Below are positions 9,601 through 20,100 of a stretch of 43,856 nucleotides of DNA, one piece after another (position 1 is the stretch's first letter; each line of letters opens with the position of its first letter). The notes under the pieces were generated by a model. The model was not told where the DNA came from, did no database searches, and saw only the letters and a program-made list of their open reading frames with translations. This stretch comes from an uncultured Porphyromonadaceae bacterium (GTDB taxonomy: Bacteria > Bacteroidota > Bacteroidia > Bacteroidales > Muribaculaceae), in NCBI GenBank assembly GCA_902495075.1, contig CABUVO010000032.1:1-43856 (forward strand), given 5' to 3'. A program made the translations under genes and the position numbers.

Positions 9601-12600
9601 TCAAATGGGGGGGGTATTTCCAGAATTTACATCTGTAGAGCGCAGACTTTTCGCATAAGAAGATGGCGACATGCCGTATTCCTCCTTGAAACAGCTTCGG
9701 AAATAACCCATGTCATTGAAACCGCTCTCGTAGGCAGCCTCCGACACGGAATATCCGTCAGCGAGCAATTCCACAACATGGCGCAACCGCAATTTACGGA
9801 TAAACTCTTTACCCGACATTCCGGTGAGGCCTTTCACTTTACGATAAAGCGTGGAATGACTCATATTGAGATTATCCTGCATGAAAGGCATATCAAGATC
9901 GGGATTGGTAAGGTTATCCATCACCAGAGTGGTAAATTTCTCAAGGAATGCCTTGTCAAACTTACTGAGCTTCATTTCCTGACCGGCACTCTCCGCTGCG
10001 ACAGGCGTTACTTCGTTGAGCTTTGGTGCACCAAATGGCACCGCTGGCGATGTGAACCTTGATGCCAAATTTCTCCGCATCGCAAGGAGATTATGTATTC
10101 TACTGTTGAGAAGCTTGGCTGAGAATGGTTTTGTCAAGTATGAGTCAGCACCGCAATCATACCCCCGTTCCTTATCCTGCAAAGAATCACGGGCTGTGAG
10201 AAGAACGACCGGAATATGACTTGTGCGGATGTCTCCTTTCAGCTTAGACAGCAACTCCAGACCATCCATCACCGGCATCATCAAGTCTGTCACCACAATG
10301 TCAGGATTATTTTTGAGAGCGGCATCAAGACCTTCCTGCCCATTTTCCGCCTCTACAATCCTGAAGGTCTTCCCCAATGCTCCGGCAATATATTCCCGGA
10401 TATCAGCATTATCCTCAACCACGAGAACGAGAGGGCGGTAATCCTCCTCCGGCACATCATCCGTCTCTTCGGGCGCAGCAACAAGTCCTGTTTCGGAATC
10501 GCTGTGCAAAGCATCCGGATAAGTGTTGTCCTCGATTAGTTTCAATGTAAACACAGTGCCTTTCCCGGGAGTGCTCTCTACCTCTAAAATCCCTCCATGA
10601 AGTTCGGAAAGGGATTTCACCAAAGCGAGACCAATACCTGTTCCCGAAGCCTGATGCTTTCCTTTCGCCTGATAATAACGATCAAAAATGTGAGGCAGCG
10701 CGTCAGGTTCAATGCCGTAACCGGTATCCGCAACTGATATGCAGACATATTTATTCCCATTCGCAACTTCATGGCGAAGCGAGATTGTCACGGTCCCCTC
10801 GGGAGTATATTTCACTGCATTGCTGAGGAGATTGTTCATGATCGTGGAAATAACATCGGGATCGAAATACATCTCACTCCCCTCTTTCTCCACGTCTATC
10901 ACATATTTCACTTTCCCGTTGCGGTTAAGCTCCTTGTATCTCAGACCTATTTCCGTGATGTGCTCCCCAAGATTGCGGCGGCACACACAAAGCCTTCGGT
11001 TTTGAGTCTCCGTCTTTCGAAATTCAAGAATCTGGTTTATAAGGTTCAGGAGACGCAGCGTGCTGCCATGTATTATCCTTATTTTCTCTTTAAATTTCTG
11101 AGGGGTTTCCTCATCCGTCACAAGATCCTCAAGAGGACCTAAAATAAGGGTTAGAGGCGTTCTGAGTTCATGGGTTATGTTTGTGTAGAAGCGCAGACGT
11201 TCCTCATTAAGTTCCGCCTCGTCTATACCTTTCTTCCGCTCCACTTCCATCTCCGAACGCTTGTTCACCCGTTTTTTGTAATATTTCACCCACAACAGCA
11301 CTCCGGCAATAACAATCACCACATACAACACCTTTGCCCACCATGTGCCCCATAACGGAGGCGTAACATTTAGTGTCATGGAAGCCATCGTAGTGTTGTT
11401 CCAGTCTTCATCAGGGAGGCGCGCCCTTACCTTAAAATTATATTTACCCGGGGGAAGGTTGCGATACACCACGTAATTATCATGCATCGGCATGCTCCAA
11501 TCAGAATCAATACCATCAAGCATAACTGCATATTCCACAAGAGGAGACAATGCAAAATCCGCCACCGAAAACACAATTTTCACAGAGGAGTCATACCTTA
11601 TCTTCAATGCACCATCAGGGAATTTAACACCATCGTTTTCAAGACTTGAGCCGGCATGATCCATGTTGACACTCTCAACTATCCTCACCACTCCTGCATT
11701 TCGCTTGGCGTGTATAAATTCAGGAGAAAAGATGCAAGCTCCCATCCCGCCTCCGAAAATCATGTTTCCACGGTTATCGACAGCCACAGCCCGGTCATTG
11801 AAATTAGGCAGAGCCGAATCTGAAGAGAAATCCTTGAATTCTCCGGTTTTGCGAATCCATACATGCAAGCCGGTATCAGTTGAAAACCACATGTTGCCAT
11901 TATTGTCTTCCTTTATGGCACGCATATTTCCACCAATACCCATATCCGGATGATTCAACCGGATGGTTCTCAATCCTGTTTCCGTATTTTCAAAAAGATT
12001 TAACGAATCATTGGTAAGCACCCATATGCAACCTTTGGAATCCATATACATGCTTCTGACAACCCCGCTTTTAAGCTGCTTGGGATGAATATGCACAGCC
12101 TTGGAGAAAGTGCCGTCAAAAATAAAGACTCCATTTCCGAAGGTACTTACCCACAACCTGTTTTTTGAATCCCGAAGAAGTCCTGTTACGGAAAGAGACG
12201 TAAGTATCTTCCTCGGTCCTTTCAGAAATTCCGCTTTTCCATCCTTATATCTCAATATTCCTTCCGAACAACCGATAAGCGTTCCGCCCGCAGGGTCATT
12301 GAAAATTGCATTTATTCCTATATCCGGACGACCGATATCCACCCTCTCGAATCGTCGGGATGAGCGGTCAAGACGAAGCAGACCATCATCATAAAGACCC
12401 ACGAGGAGATCACCATCTCCGCGCCCCAGAGTGGTGACACGCGAGTATGGGTGCGAAAGATCGGTGGTAAACCCTATCACATCTTCTATTTTTCCGTCGC
12501 GCCAAAGCGCAATAGAATTTGTACCTCCCAGCAATGTTGTCCCATCCGTATCTGTAAATGCCGACCATATCACACGGTTGTCGAAACCCTCTGTCGCGGT

Positions 12601-13722
12601 GCTGAAATAAGGAAGCATCGAGAATGGAGAATTCATATGACTGAAAAAAGCCAGTCCCGTGCCGTAATTGCATATCCAGGTGTTCCCGAAAGAATCCTCA
12701 TGTATGGCGCGCACATTACCATTGGAAATACCCCTCCCGCTGTCGGGACTCACATTGATATTATGAAAAGAAAGGTTCTCGGGAGAGCCGGCTGTCAGAT
12801 CCGTGGGATCAAAAATGCTTATACGTCCCATGTCGCAACCTACCCATACCTTACCATCGGAATTCTCATTTACACTGAAGACCCTGTTGCCGGCAATCGA
12901 AACCGGATTCGCAGGATCGTGAAGGAAAGTATGGAAAGTCTCACGCTCCGGGATGAACAGAGACAGCCCATGATTCGATGCCAGCCAGATATTTTTATGG
13001 GAATCCACCACTACGGAATGGATAATACCCAGAGGAATGCCATTCTTTTTACCAGGGACATGACTGTAGGTCTTCGTTTTCTTAGCCGCGATATCCATCA
13101 TTGTTATTCCCTCATTATTATGGGCAATCACAAGATGTCCACGTCCGTCGTCGGCTATCGATATGAAAGATTCCGGCATCCCGTTTATATCTTTATTTGA
13201 ATAAAAGGTCTCCTCCCCTTCCGGAGAAATATGGACAAGAGTTTTATAATGATTGGCTATCCATATGCCGCCATCAGCAGCTTTTGTTATATCCGTGACA
13301 TTAAATATACCCTCTTTCTCTCCAAGCCCCGTATCCTCAATTTTACCGGTAGAGCAATCAATGCGGGAGATTCCACTCTTGGCTCCTACCCAAAGCTTGT
13401 CAGTAGCCTTATCATGATAAAGGGTGGAAAACGCATTCCCCCTCAGTCCGAGATCCGATCCTGAAAAATAGCGGAATGAATATCCATCAAACCGATAAAG
13501 ACCATTATCTGAAGCGACCCATACGAATCCCTTGTTATCCTCCGCAATGTCGGTAACATAAGTTGTTGACAGTCCTCTGTCTATTCCTAAATGCTGAGGA
13601 GCGGAGACAGTCAGTCCGTGAGCCGGGACAGCATTTATCAGCATAATGATGCTTAATGCCACCCCGACTACGGACTGCATCACCCTTTTCGCACAGGAGA
13701 TGTTGTATTTTGGAATTCTCAT
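9601..13722 (-). CDS. Hybrid two-component system sensor/regulator (HTCS)
   Basis: A 1373-aa single-polypeptide sensor and regulator. The order is: N-terminal signal/anchor (about 14-36), two-bladed periplasmic beta-propeller built from Reg_prop repeats, Y_Y_Y domain (about 680-785), transmembrane helix near 790-812, HisKA with phospho-acceptor His851 in ITHELRTPLT, HATPase (NLLSNAVKYTPEG, GTGIGLALVKSL), receiver with Asp1146 in DLMMPVMDG, and a C-terminal AraC-type HTH (MSHSTLYRKVKGLTG, FNDMGYFRSCFKEEYG). Such proteins bind an oligosaccharide in the periplasm and activate their cognate SusC/SusD operon. It has its own consensus promoter at 13797-13827. An eight-G run (9607-9614, plus strand) falls in the last codons and would only alter the tail. 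Confidence 0.95.
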   Translation of the reverse strand: MRIPKYNISCAKRVMQSVVGVALSIIMLINAVPAHGLTVSAPQHLGIDRGLSTTYVTDIAEDNKGFVWVASDNGLYRFDGYSFRYFSGSDLGLRGNAFSTLYHDKATDKLWVGAKSGISRIDCSTGKIEDTGLGEKEGIFNVTDITKAADGGIWIANHYKTLVHISPEGEETFYSNKDINGMPESFISIADDGRGHLVIAHNNEGITMMDIAAKKTKTYSHVPGKKNGIPLGIIHSVVVDSHKNIWLASNHGLSLFIPERETFHTFLHDPANPVSIAGNRVFSVNENSDGKVWVGCDMGRISIFDPTDLTAGSPENLSFHNINVSPDSGRGISNGNVRAIHEDSFGNTWICNYGTGLAFFSHMNSPFSMLPYFSTATEGFDNRVIWSAFTDTDGTTLLGGTNSIALWRDGKIEDVIGFTTDLSHPYSRVTTLGRGDGDLLVGLYDDGLLRLDRSSRRFERVDIGRPDIGINAIFNDPAGGTLIGCSEGILRYKDGKAEFLKGPRKILTSLSVTGLLRDSKNRLWVSTFGNGVFIFDGTFSKAVHIHPKQLKSGVVRSMYMDSKGCIWVLTNDSLNLFENTETGLRTIRLNHPDMGIGGNMRAIKEDNNGNMWFSTDTGLHVWIRKTGEFKDFSSDSALPNFNDRAVAVDNRGNMIFGGGMGACIFSPEFIHAKRNAGVVRIVESVNMDHAGSSLENDGVKFPDGALKIRYDSSVKIVFSVADFALSPLVEYAVMLDGIDSDWSMPMHDNYVVYRNLPPGKYNFKVRARLPDEDWNNTTMASMTLNVTPPLWGTWWAKVLYVVIVIAGVLLWVKYYKKRVNKRSEMEVERKKGIDEAELNEERLRFYTNITHELRTPLTLILGPLEDLVTDEETPQKFKEKIRIIHGSTLRLLNLINQILEFRKTETQNRRLCVCRRNLGEHITEIGLRYKELNRNGKVKYVIDVEKEGSEMYFDPDVISTIMNNLLSNAVKYTPEGTVTISLRHEVANGNKYVCISVADTGYGIEPDALPHIFDRYYQAKGKHQASGTGIGLALVKSLSELHGGILEVESTPGKGTVFTLKLIEDNTYPDALHSDSETGLVAAPEETDDVPEEDYRPLVLVVEDNADIREYIAGALGKTFRIVEAENGQEGLDAALKNNPDIVVTDLMMPVMDGLELLSKLKGDIRTSHIPVVLLTARDSLQDKERGYDCGADSYLTKPFSAKLLNSRIHNLLAMRRNLASRFTSPAVPFGAPKLNEVTPVAAESAGQEMKLSKFDKAFLEKFTTLVMDNLTNPDLDMPFMQDNLNMSHSTLYRKVKGLTGMSGKEFIRKLRLRHVVELLADGYSVSEAAYESGFNDMGYFRSCFKEEYGMSPSSYAKSLRSTDVNSGNTPPI

Positions 13723-13796
13723 GGTCAGTTCTTTCTTATTATCTCGTTAGCTCATCATTTCATATTCCATCATTTCATGATGTGCTGCATTTATGG

Positions 13797-13827
13797 CAAA
13801 GATAATGAATTAGTTTTATGTCTCAAA
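13797..13827 (-). promoter_or_regulatory. Bacteroidetes-type promoter of the HTCS gene
   Basis: On the minus strand TTTG (13824-13827) is followed after exactly 19 bp by TATCTTTG (13797-13804), a full match to the -33 TTTG / -7 TAnnTTTG consensus. It starts 75 bp upstream of the HTCS ATG and abuts the stop codon of the GH43 gene, so the regulator can be transcribed independently of that gene. Confidence 0.8.
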
Positions 13828-13828
13828 A

Positions 13829-14959
13829 TCAATTTTCAAGACTCCACTCCTTAACCCAGTCAACATAGGGAGTGCCATCTGTCTCAAAATTCACTGGCAA
13901 CCATATGTGACGTGAATCTTTCAGACATTCCGGATTCCATTTGTCGAACATCGCTATGTATCCATTTTCTCTGCCAGGTAATTTCATTATATAATTGCTC
14001 TGTCCAAGAAAAGTCTTGTCGGCGTTCTCTCCCCTGCATGGATTGGGAAGCTGGTGCCAATCTCCCATGATGCTGTCGGCTGTCATCAATCGGGCTTCGT
14101 TGGGTGCCCATCCGGTGCAGCCCGACGTTATCATCCAGTATTTGCCGTCATGCTTCATCACAGCGGGAGCCTCGTTGTGACCACCGGGGAATATACGTAT
14201 GTATTTTCCCGTATGATCCAGATAATCATCCGTAAGTTCGGCAATATGAAGCGTGAGGTTGTCTTCCGAAGAATATATATGATATGCCTTGCCGTCATCA
14301 TCTACAAACAAGGTCATGTCGCGGCTCATCTGTCCTCCCTCGAGATCACGCATCGCGAACATGCCTCTTTCTATCTCCGCATGCCATTCTGGTGTCCACC
14401 ATTTCATCTTCTCTGCGGCACGATGCGAGGCCTCACCATCTTTCAGATTCAGTGGCATAACTCCGGGATTTACGCGACCCGATCTAACGAAACGGAATGG
14501 TCCGGCGGGAGTGTCGGCTACAGCCACCGCACAACGTGCCGGTCCGTAACCTTTCCCTTTAAGCTCCAGATGAAACCACATTACATATTTGCCGCTCTTT
14601 TCATTATAAATCACTTTCGGACGCTCGATAATGCATCCAAGTTCTATATCATGACCCGGCTCCGCTACGGCTTCCAGTGCCAGACCCTCATATTTCCATG
14701 TTGTAAGATCCGGTGAAGAATACACCGTCACTCCTTTCTGCGGCAACTTGCGGTCGGCAGAGCGATGCTCTCCATACCAGTAATATCTACCATCCGCAAA
14801 AATCACACATCCTCCATGTGCGTTGATAGTGTCGCCCTTAACATCCCTCCAAATCTCTCCGGGCAAAATACTATTGCCTCCAGCCACAGCATCAAAAGCC
14901 GCGCTCAAAAACACAATTGCTATCGCAATCAAACCTAAAACTCCTCCAACCCTCTTCAT
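13829..14959 (-). CDS. Glycoside hydrolase family 43 enzyme, exo-galactanase-like
   Basis: A 376-aa secreted protein with signal peptide (ends about AVAGG). The opening INAHGGCVIFADGRYYWYGE and the later YHIYSSEDNLTL and GHNEAPAVMKHDGKYW are typical of the five-bladed propeller of GH43 galactan-acting enzymes (subfamily 24/34 style). In that group the usual catalytic base Asp at the first blade is absent (here HGG occupies the region), which matches the sequence. Expected role: release of galactose from beta-1,3-galactan or related side chains in the periplasm. It follows SusD on the same strand but a strong hairpin lies between them, and I find no consensus promoter directly upstream, so it may depend on read-through. 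Subfamily placement is tentative. Confidence 0.8.
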   Translation of the reverse strand: MKRVGGVLGLIAIAIVFLSAAFDAVAGGNSILPGEIWRDVKGDTINAHGGCVIFADGRYYWYGEHRSADRKLPQKGVTVYSSPDLTTWKYEGLALEAVAEPGHDIELGCIIERPKVIYNEKSGKYVMWFHLELKGKGYGPARCAVAVADTPAGPFRFVRSGRVNPGVMPLNLKDGEASHRAAEKMKWWTPEWHAEIERGMFAMRDLEGGQMSRDMTLFVDDDGKAYHIYSSEDNLTLHIAELTDDYLDHTGKYIRIFPGGHNEAPAVMKHDGKYWMITSGCTGWAPNEARLMTADSIMGDWHQLPNPCRGENADKTFLGQSNYIMKLPGRENGYIAMFDKWNPECLKDSRHIWLPVNFETDGTPYVDWVKEWSLEN

Positions 14960-14984
14960 TCTTACCTGTATGATAAATAATTAT

Positions 14985-15032
14985 AAACCGGGGCTCTCAA
15001 AGGTCTTTAAGAACCTTAAAGAGCCCCGGTTT
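14985..15032 (-). terminator. Hairpin terminator after susD
   Basis: Arms AAACCGGGGCTCT (14985-14997) and AGAGCCCCGGTTT (15020-15032) pair over 13 bp, with an inner AAGGT/ACCTT stem. On the minus strand a T-rich stretch follows. It lies 25 bp past the SusD stop codon and would end or attenuate the SusCD transcript before the GH43 gene. Confidence 0.75.
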
Positions 15033-15057
15033 CAAGCATTTAACAGATCATCTATTT

Positions 15058-17112
15058 TTAATTTCTTGCATTCGCATCGGCTTCCTGCCATGTTGCCCAC
15101 ATCTTGCAGTTGGGATCATAACCATCATAGCCATAGTTTTGCCAGAGCTGCGCTCCACTGTTAGCATTAATTACAGAGCGTATGATAGGCCAATACAGGT
15201 TATGCTTATCCATCTTATAAGTTATCTCCTTGCCTCCGGATTTGAAAGGTATGCGTGGATCATTATAGAATGAATAGTGCATCAGACGCTGATACCAGTA
15301 ACTGCCACCCGTGCGGTCGGTGCCATTCTGTTTATCCCATGTATTGATGTCATAAACATTGCCCCATTCATCAGGAATACCGGTTTTGGCAAGAATCATC
15401 GACACGCGGGTCAGCTCAGCCTTACGGAATTCCTCCATGTAGAGCTCGCGGGCGCGTTCATTCATGATGTCTCCGATATTGACGGTTGAATACATATACT
15501 TGGCATTGGCACGCTTACGAACTTCATTCACATCACTTGCCGCACCTCCGGCATTGCCCTGATATAGTTTTGCCTCAGCCCGGAGAAGATATGTCTCTGC
15601 AAGACGGAAGATATAGCAGTTACCGTTGCCACCCAGACTGGCACCCTGGAAGTCATTTGAACCCATACTTTCCTCAGCCTTACCATCAAGCATATAAATC
15701 TTATACAATGGTATGTCGAACCAGCTGCGGATGGTATCGGAACATAAGATCTGACCTTTTGTGCGTATCTTCTTACCCTCCTTGTCATAAACATCCTCAG
15801 GAGCATACAGCATCAGGTTCTTGCCATAATACTTGCTTCTTTGCCCATCAATGAGACCGGGATTATTATACTTCATGTCTTCCATTCTGACCCAGTTGCC
15901 TACCTCCGGATTGTGACGGAGATCCTGCAGGTCTTCCTTATTATCATCGAATCCCGGATATACCCAAAGTGTGCGCTGCGCCCAGTCAGTCGGACGGGTA
16001 ACACCGATTCCACGCCCTACAGCACGATTCCAGTCAAGAGTTGCGTCGTAATTCTTGTTATTGCGGGCATAGCGGTCTATCGGCTGACCTGAAAGTCCGT
16101 CGGGTGACGTGATATTGCCTACATAGAAGGGACCCAAGGTGCGGAACCATACCATCTTCTGAAATGCCTGTGCCGAGACATTGACGAAACCAAGTATGTA
16201 CTCACGGTTGGCTGCAAGAATCTTGTTCTCGGGGCGATGAAGATCCCAGATCACATTGCGAGTCACAGCGAGAGTCTTTGCCTCTCCACCGGGATTGAAA
16301 GTACCAAATGGCTGACGCATAAGAGACAAACCGCTCTGATCAATAAGTATGTCTGCTTGTTTTTCAGCCTCTTTATATTGACCATCAGCAAGAAGAGCCT
16401 TAATATAAAGATGGCGGCATGCTTCTTTATTGATTGTTCCGTAATACGACATCTGTGACTGAGATGGCACATATTCAATAGCCAACTTCAAGTCTTCAAT
16501 AATCTTTTTAATAACCTCCGACTGAGGGCAAGACAGATAATCGCGTTTTGGAGTTGCCGGGAGAGCTGTAACCAATGGGATATTGCCAAACCAGAATGTG
16601 AGGTTATAGAACGCCCAAGAGCGATGAAACAAAGCACGACCTCTATATTCATTCTTCTCCGTATCAGTAAGATTTGCAACCCCATCAATATATGCCAGAA
16701 CCGTATTGGCATACTTAACGTGATCCCACATGTCTTTCCACACCCAACCGATCTCACCACCTGAGTCGTTACCTTCCTGAACCCAGGAAGAGGGTGTTAC
16801 ATTGTCGGCAAAGTTTGCGCGGATATTGGCAGAACCCATATCGGTCTTGGCTCCGACTGTAGTTTCTGAAAACATAAGGTCAGTCAGCATACCCATTGTG
16901 TTGGTATTTCCCATGTCAATAAACATTCTGCCAAGATGGCGGTCTGCCATTGCCATTGCGGCATCCATACCCGATTTCGTGGTAAATGTCGTGCCCGGTT
17001 CAAATTCCGACATAGGATCCGGATTCAGAAAATCATCTGAACAACCGGACAGCACAGCAACCATCATAACCGGAGCGGTCCATCTGAAAAATTTATTATA
17101 TATTGTTTTCAT
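15058..17112 (-). CDS. susD: SusD-like outer-membrane glycan-binding lipoprotein
   Basis: A 684-aa lipoprotein: signal peptide with lipobox VLSGC, Cys24 being the lipidated residue, followed by SDDFLNPDP as in SusD proteins. The body has the TPR-rich SusD fold (YRGRALFHRSWAFYNLTFWFG near the N-terminal third; FRLAETYLLRAEAKLYQGN near the C-terminal third). It covers the SusC pore on the cell surface and captures oligosaccharide. It lies 22 bp downstream of the susC gene and is surely co-transcribed. Specificity cannot be told from sequence; the neighbouring enzymes point to an acidic galactan-type glycan. Confidence 0.95.
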   Translation of the reverse strand: MKTIYNKFFRWTAPVMMVAVLSGCSDDFLNPDPMSEFEPGTTFTTKSGMDAAMAMADRHLGRMFIDMGNTNTMGMLTDLMFSETTVGAKTDMGSANIRANFADNVTPSSWVQEGNDSGGEIGWVWKDMWDHVKYANTVLAYIDGVANLTDTEKNEYRGRALFHRSWAFYNLTFWFGNIPLVTALPATPKRDYLSCPQSEVIKKIIEDLKLAIEYVPSQSQMSYYGTINKEACRHLYIKALLADGQYKEAEKQADILIDQSGLSLMRQPFGTFNPGGEAKTLAVTRNVIWDLHRPENKILAANREYILGFVNVSAQAFQKMVWFRTLGPFYVGNITSPDGLSGQPIDRYARNNKNYDATLDWNRAVGRGIGVTRPTDWAQRTLWVYPGFDDNKEDLQDLRHNPEVGNWVRMEDMKYNNPGLIDGQRSKYYGKNLMLYAPEDVYDKEGKKIRTKGQILCSDTIRSWFDIPLYKIYMLDGKAEESMGSNDFQGASLGGNGNCYIFRLAETYLLRAEAKLYQGNAGGAASDVNEVRKRANAKYMYSTVNIGDIMNERARELYMEEFRKAELTRVSMILAKTGIPDEWGNVYDINTWDKQNGTDRTGGSYWYQRLMHYSFYNDPRIPFKSGGKEITYKMDKHNLYWPIIRSVINANSGAQLWQNYGYDGYDPNCKMWATWQEADANARN

Positions 17113-17134
17113 TTCTTTAGATATTTGGTTGTGT

Positions 17135-20100
17135 TTAGAAAGTTACGTTGATACCGAAGTTGAACACGCGCGTTCCAAGACCCAATTCCTCTTCAGGGTC
17201 TCCGTAGCTCCATTTCGGAGGATTGATTGTAAATAGGTTCTTAATACCGAATGTGACGCGCACACGCTCCATAAATGCCTTTGCAGTCCATTTCTTAGGA
17301 AGAGTATAGCCGAAGGTAAGGTCACTGAGACGCAGGAAGTTACGATTGATTGCGCGAGGCACGCTCGTAGCGCCGTTTGGTCCACGTGCATTCAGCTTGG
17401 CAAAATAGTCACTGCGGTTTTCCGGAGTCCAGTATTCCTTTTCATAAGTGTTGAGACCATGAACGATGATATCGGATGCATTGTCATTATTGGTATAAGC
17501 CCAGCTTTCCGATTTATGACCAAGTTTTGAATAGAGAGTAAAGCTGATTGTAAAGTCTTTCCAAAGAGTGAAGTCATTGCGCAGGCTCAGATATACGGGT
17601 GCAACTTTTCTACCGAGGAATGTTTTATCCTTATCGTTATATACGGGAGTACGCTCTCCGGTAACGGGATCAACTTTATCATCTGCAGTATAAAGGTTGG
17701 CAACTTTGTAATCGCCCGGTTTCTGACCAACCTTGGCTGCCTCGTCAGCCTCTTCCGGCTGCCATATCCCATCAACGCGATAATTCCATATGGTATAAAT
17801 CGGCTGTCCGATAAACCAACCCTTGGATGAATTGTCTTTCTCTTTCTGGCCAATCACGTTACCGGCAGCATCGAGAACATTCTCCATTTCATAATCGATA
17901 TGCTTGATTTTATTATCGTTATATGAGAATGTAAGATTCGTGGTCCATTCAAGGATATGATTTGAAATATTGAGTGTATTCAACGACAGCTCTATACCGG
18001 TGTTGTCTACGCGTCCGAGGTTGGTTGCAACTTCTGTAAAGCCCGATATCTGCGGAAGAACCATCTTCATGATCATGTCATTGGTCTTTTTGTAATACCA
18101 GTCGATTGATGCATTGATTCTGTTGTTCAAGAAACCAAGGTCAAGACCAATGTTGAAAGCTTCTGTTTTCTCCCAGCGAAGATCCGGATTAGCCATGCGG
18201 TCCATCGTGAGATATTTATTATCCGACACGATTTTACCATTGCCATCTATATAGTTCATTGTTGCTCCCTGACCGGATCCGAGGTTAGCAAGAGCTAAAT
18301 AGGGATTGCCAAGATCTCGGTTACCATTCTTACCCCATGACAGACGCAACTTACCGGTGCTCCACACATCGGTGATGGATTCCATAAACTTCTCATTCCC
18401 GAAATTCCATGCAAGTGCGACAGACGGGAAAGTGGCATGTGGATATTTTGCACCAAATGCGGAATATCCGTCACGGCGAACTGAGGCAGTGATCATATAG
18501 CGGTTGTCGTAAGCATAGAATGCACGTGCCAGAAGAGCGTCAGCACTCTCATGCTGGTCGTCGGTAGTAAGTTTTGTCAACTCTTTGTTGGCATTCTGTG
18601 TGTTATGGAAGCCGAGGGCATCAGTCGGGTCATAACCCTTTGCCTCGATCTTATCGCTCCAGTATTTACGATCTTCAGCCTCTTGCGCGAGTGTTACCAT
18701 AACATGGTGCACATCATTAAAGGTGTAATCCCAGTTAATGGTGTTGTTAAGCGACCAGTCGAAGCGTTTGCCCCAGCCTCTGTTTACACCTCTGTCATTT
18801 TTGTTGGAGTTGGGAAGATCCGCACTGGTGAACCAACGATCATAGAAATACTGATAACGCGGGGAGACATTGAACTGATATGTGATTCCGAAAGGAAGAT
18901 TCACATTTACATAGAATTTGGAGTTAAGGACCATGTAACCTTTCTCAAGTTTTTCGTAATTCTGATAGAAAGGTTCATTCTGGAAAGGCTGGAAACGGTT
19001 CTTGCCACCCATCGGGAATTGAAGGAGTTCGCCGGTCTCTCTGTCGTAAGGAAGAGCATAGGGGGAGAACTTCATGATATTCGGGTTCTGCAGATCATCT
19101 TTATAATGAAGAGCTTTGTCGCCATCGGTGCGATGCTGGAAATTGACGTTGCCGCCCACTTCAAGCCAGTTGGTCACCTTTCCGCTCATGCGCATCGATG
19201 CACGCAGGGTATTGTAATCGTTTCCCTTGACCACGCCCTGGTTCTTCATATACCCGACGCTCATATAATAGTTCATCTTTTCCGTACCTCCGGAAAGGCT
19301 GACATTATAATCCTGATTGAGACCTGTACGGAATGCTGAATCAAACCAGTCGTAAGTGTATCCGTTGACAAAGTTATCGAAAAGAAGGTTTTCCTCATCA
19401 AGACCTATTCGACGACCGAACACGCTACGCGGAGATTCACCATCTCCATTGGAAGTATATCCCATCCATTGATCGAGAGTGATTCCATATTTTGCAAGGT
19501 TAGCTTCCGATGGATAATCATAATATCCGGGATTCTTCTGCCCCTGCTGATATGCTGTATAATTACCATTCTCATCAAAGCCATAAGAGTCTCTCTTATA
19601 CCAATCGGAACGATAGTTGAGATAGCCCTCTGCGTCATAATATTTACGATATGCACTACGGGTGTTGATACCCCAGTTAGCACTCAACGTCACGCTGGGG
19701 CGACCGGTGTTGCTGCCTTTTTTTGTGGTTACAATGATGACGCCGTTTGCAGCTTTAGCACCATAGATAGCCGCAGATGACGAGTCTTTAAGCACGTCAA
19801 TTTGCTTGATATCAGCGGGGTTGATCTCGGAGAGCTCTCCATAGAACTGCATTCCGTCAAGAATGATAAGGGGAGAAGAATTTGTTCCAAGCGAGTTCTT
19901 TCCTCGAAGTTCAAGATCACCGCCGCCTTTCGCAGAGGGATCATATCCGACTTGCAGACCGGCAGTGCCACGCAAAAGATCCTGTACATTCTGAGGAGCT
20001 GCATCCGCCATCTTGTTGGGATCGATCTGGGTGATGGCACCTGTCAAGTCTTTCTTCTTCATGGTGCCGTAACCAACTACCACCACATCCTCAAGCATCT

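Noticed and set aside
9607..9614. Run of eight G as a phase-variation tract in the HTCS gene
   Set aside because: It affects only the last codons after the HTH domain, so slippage would hardly alter function.
18551..19339. A 262-aa plus-strand frame inside susC
   Set aside because: The SusC barrel frame on the other strand is unambiguous; this is an antisense shadow.
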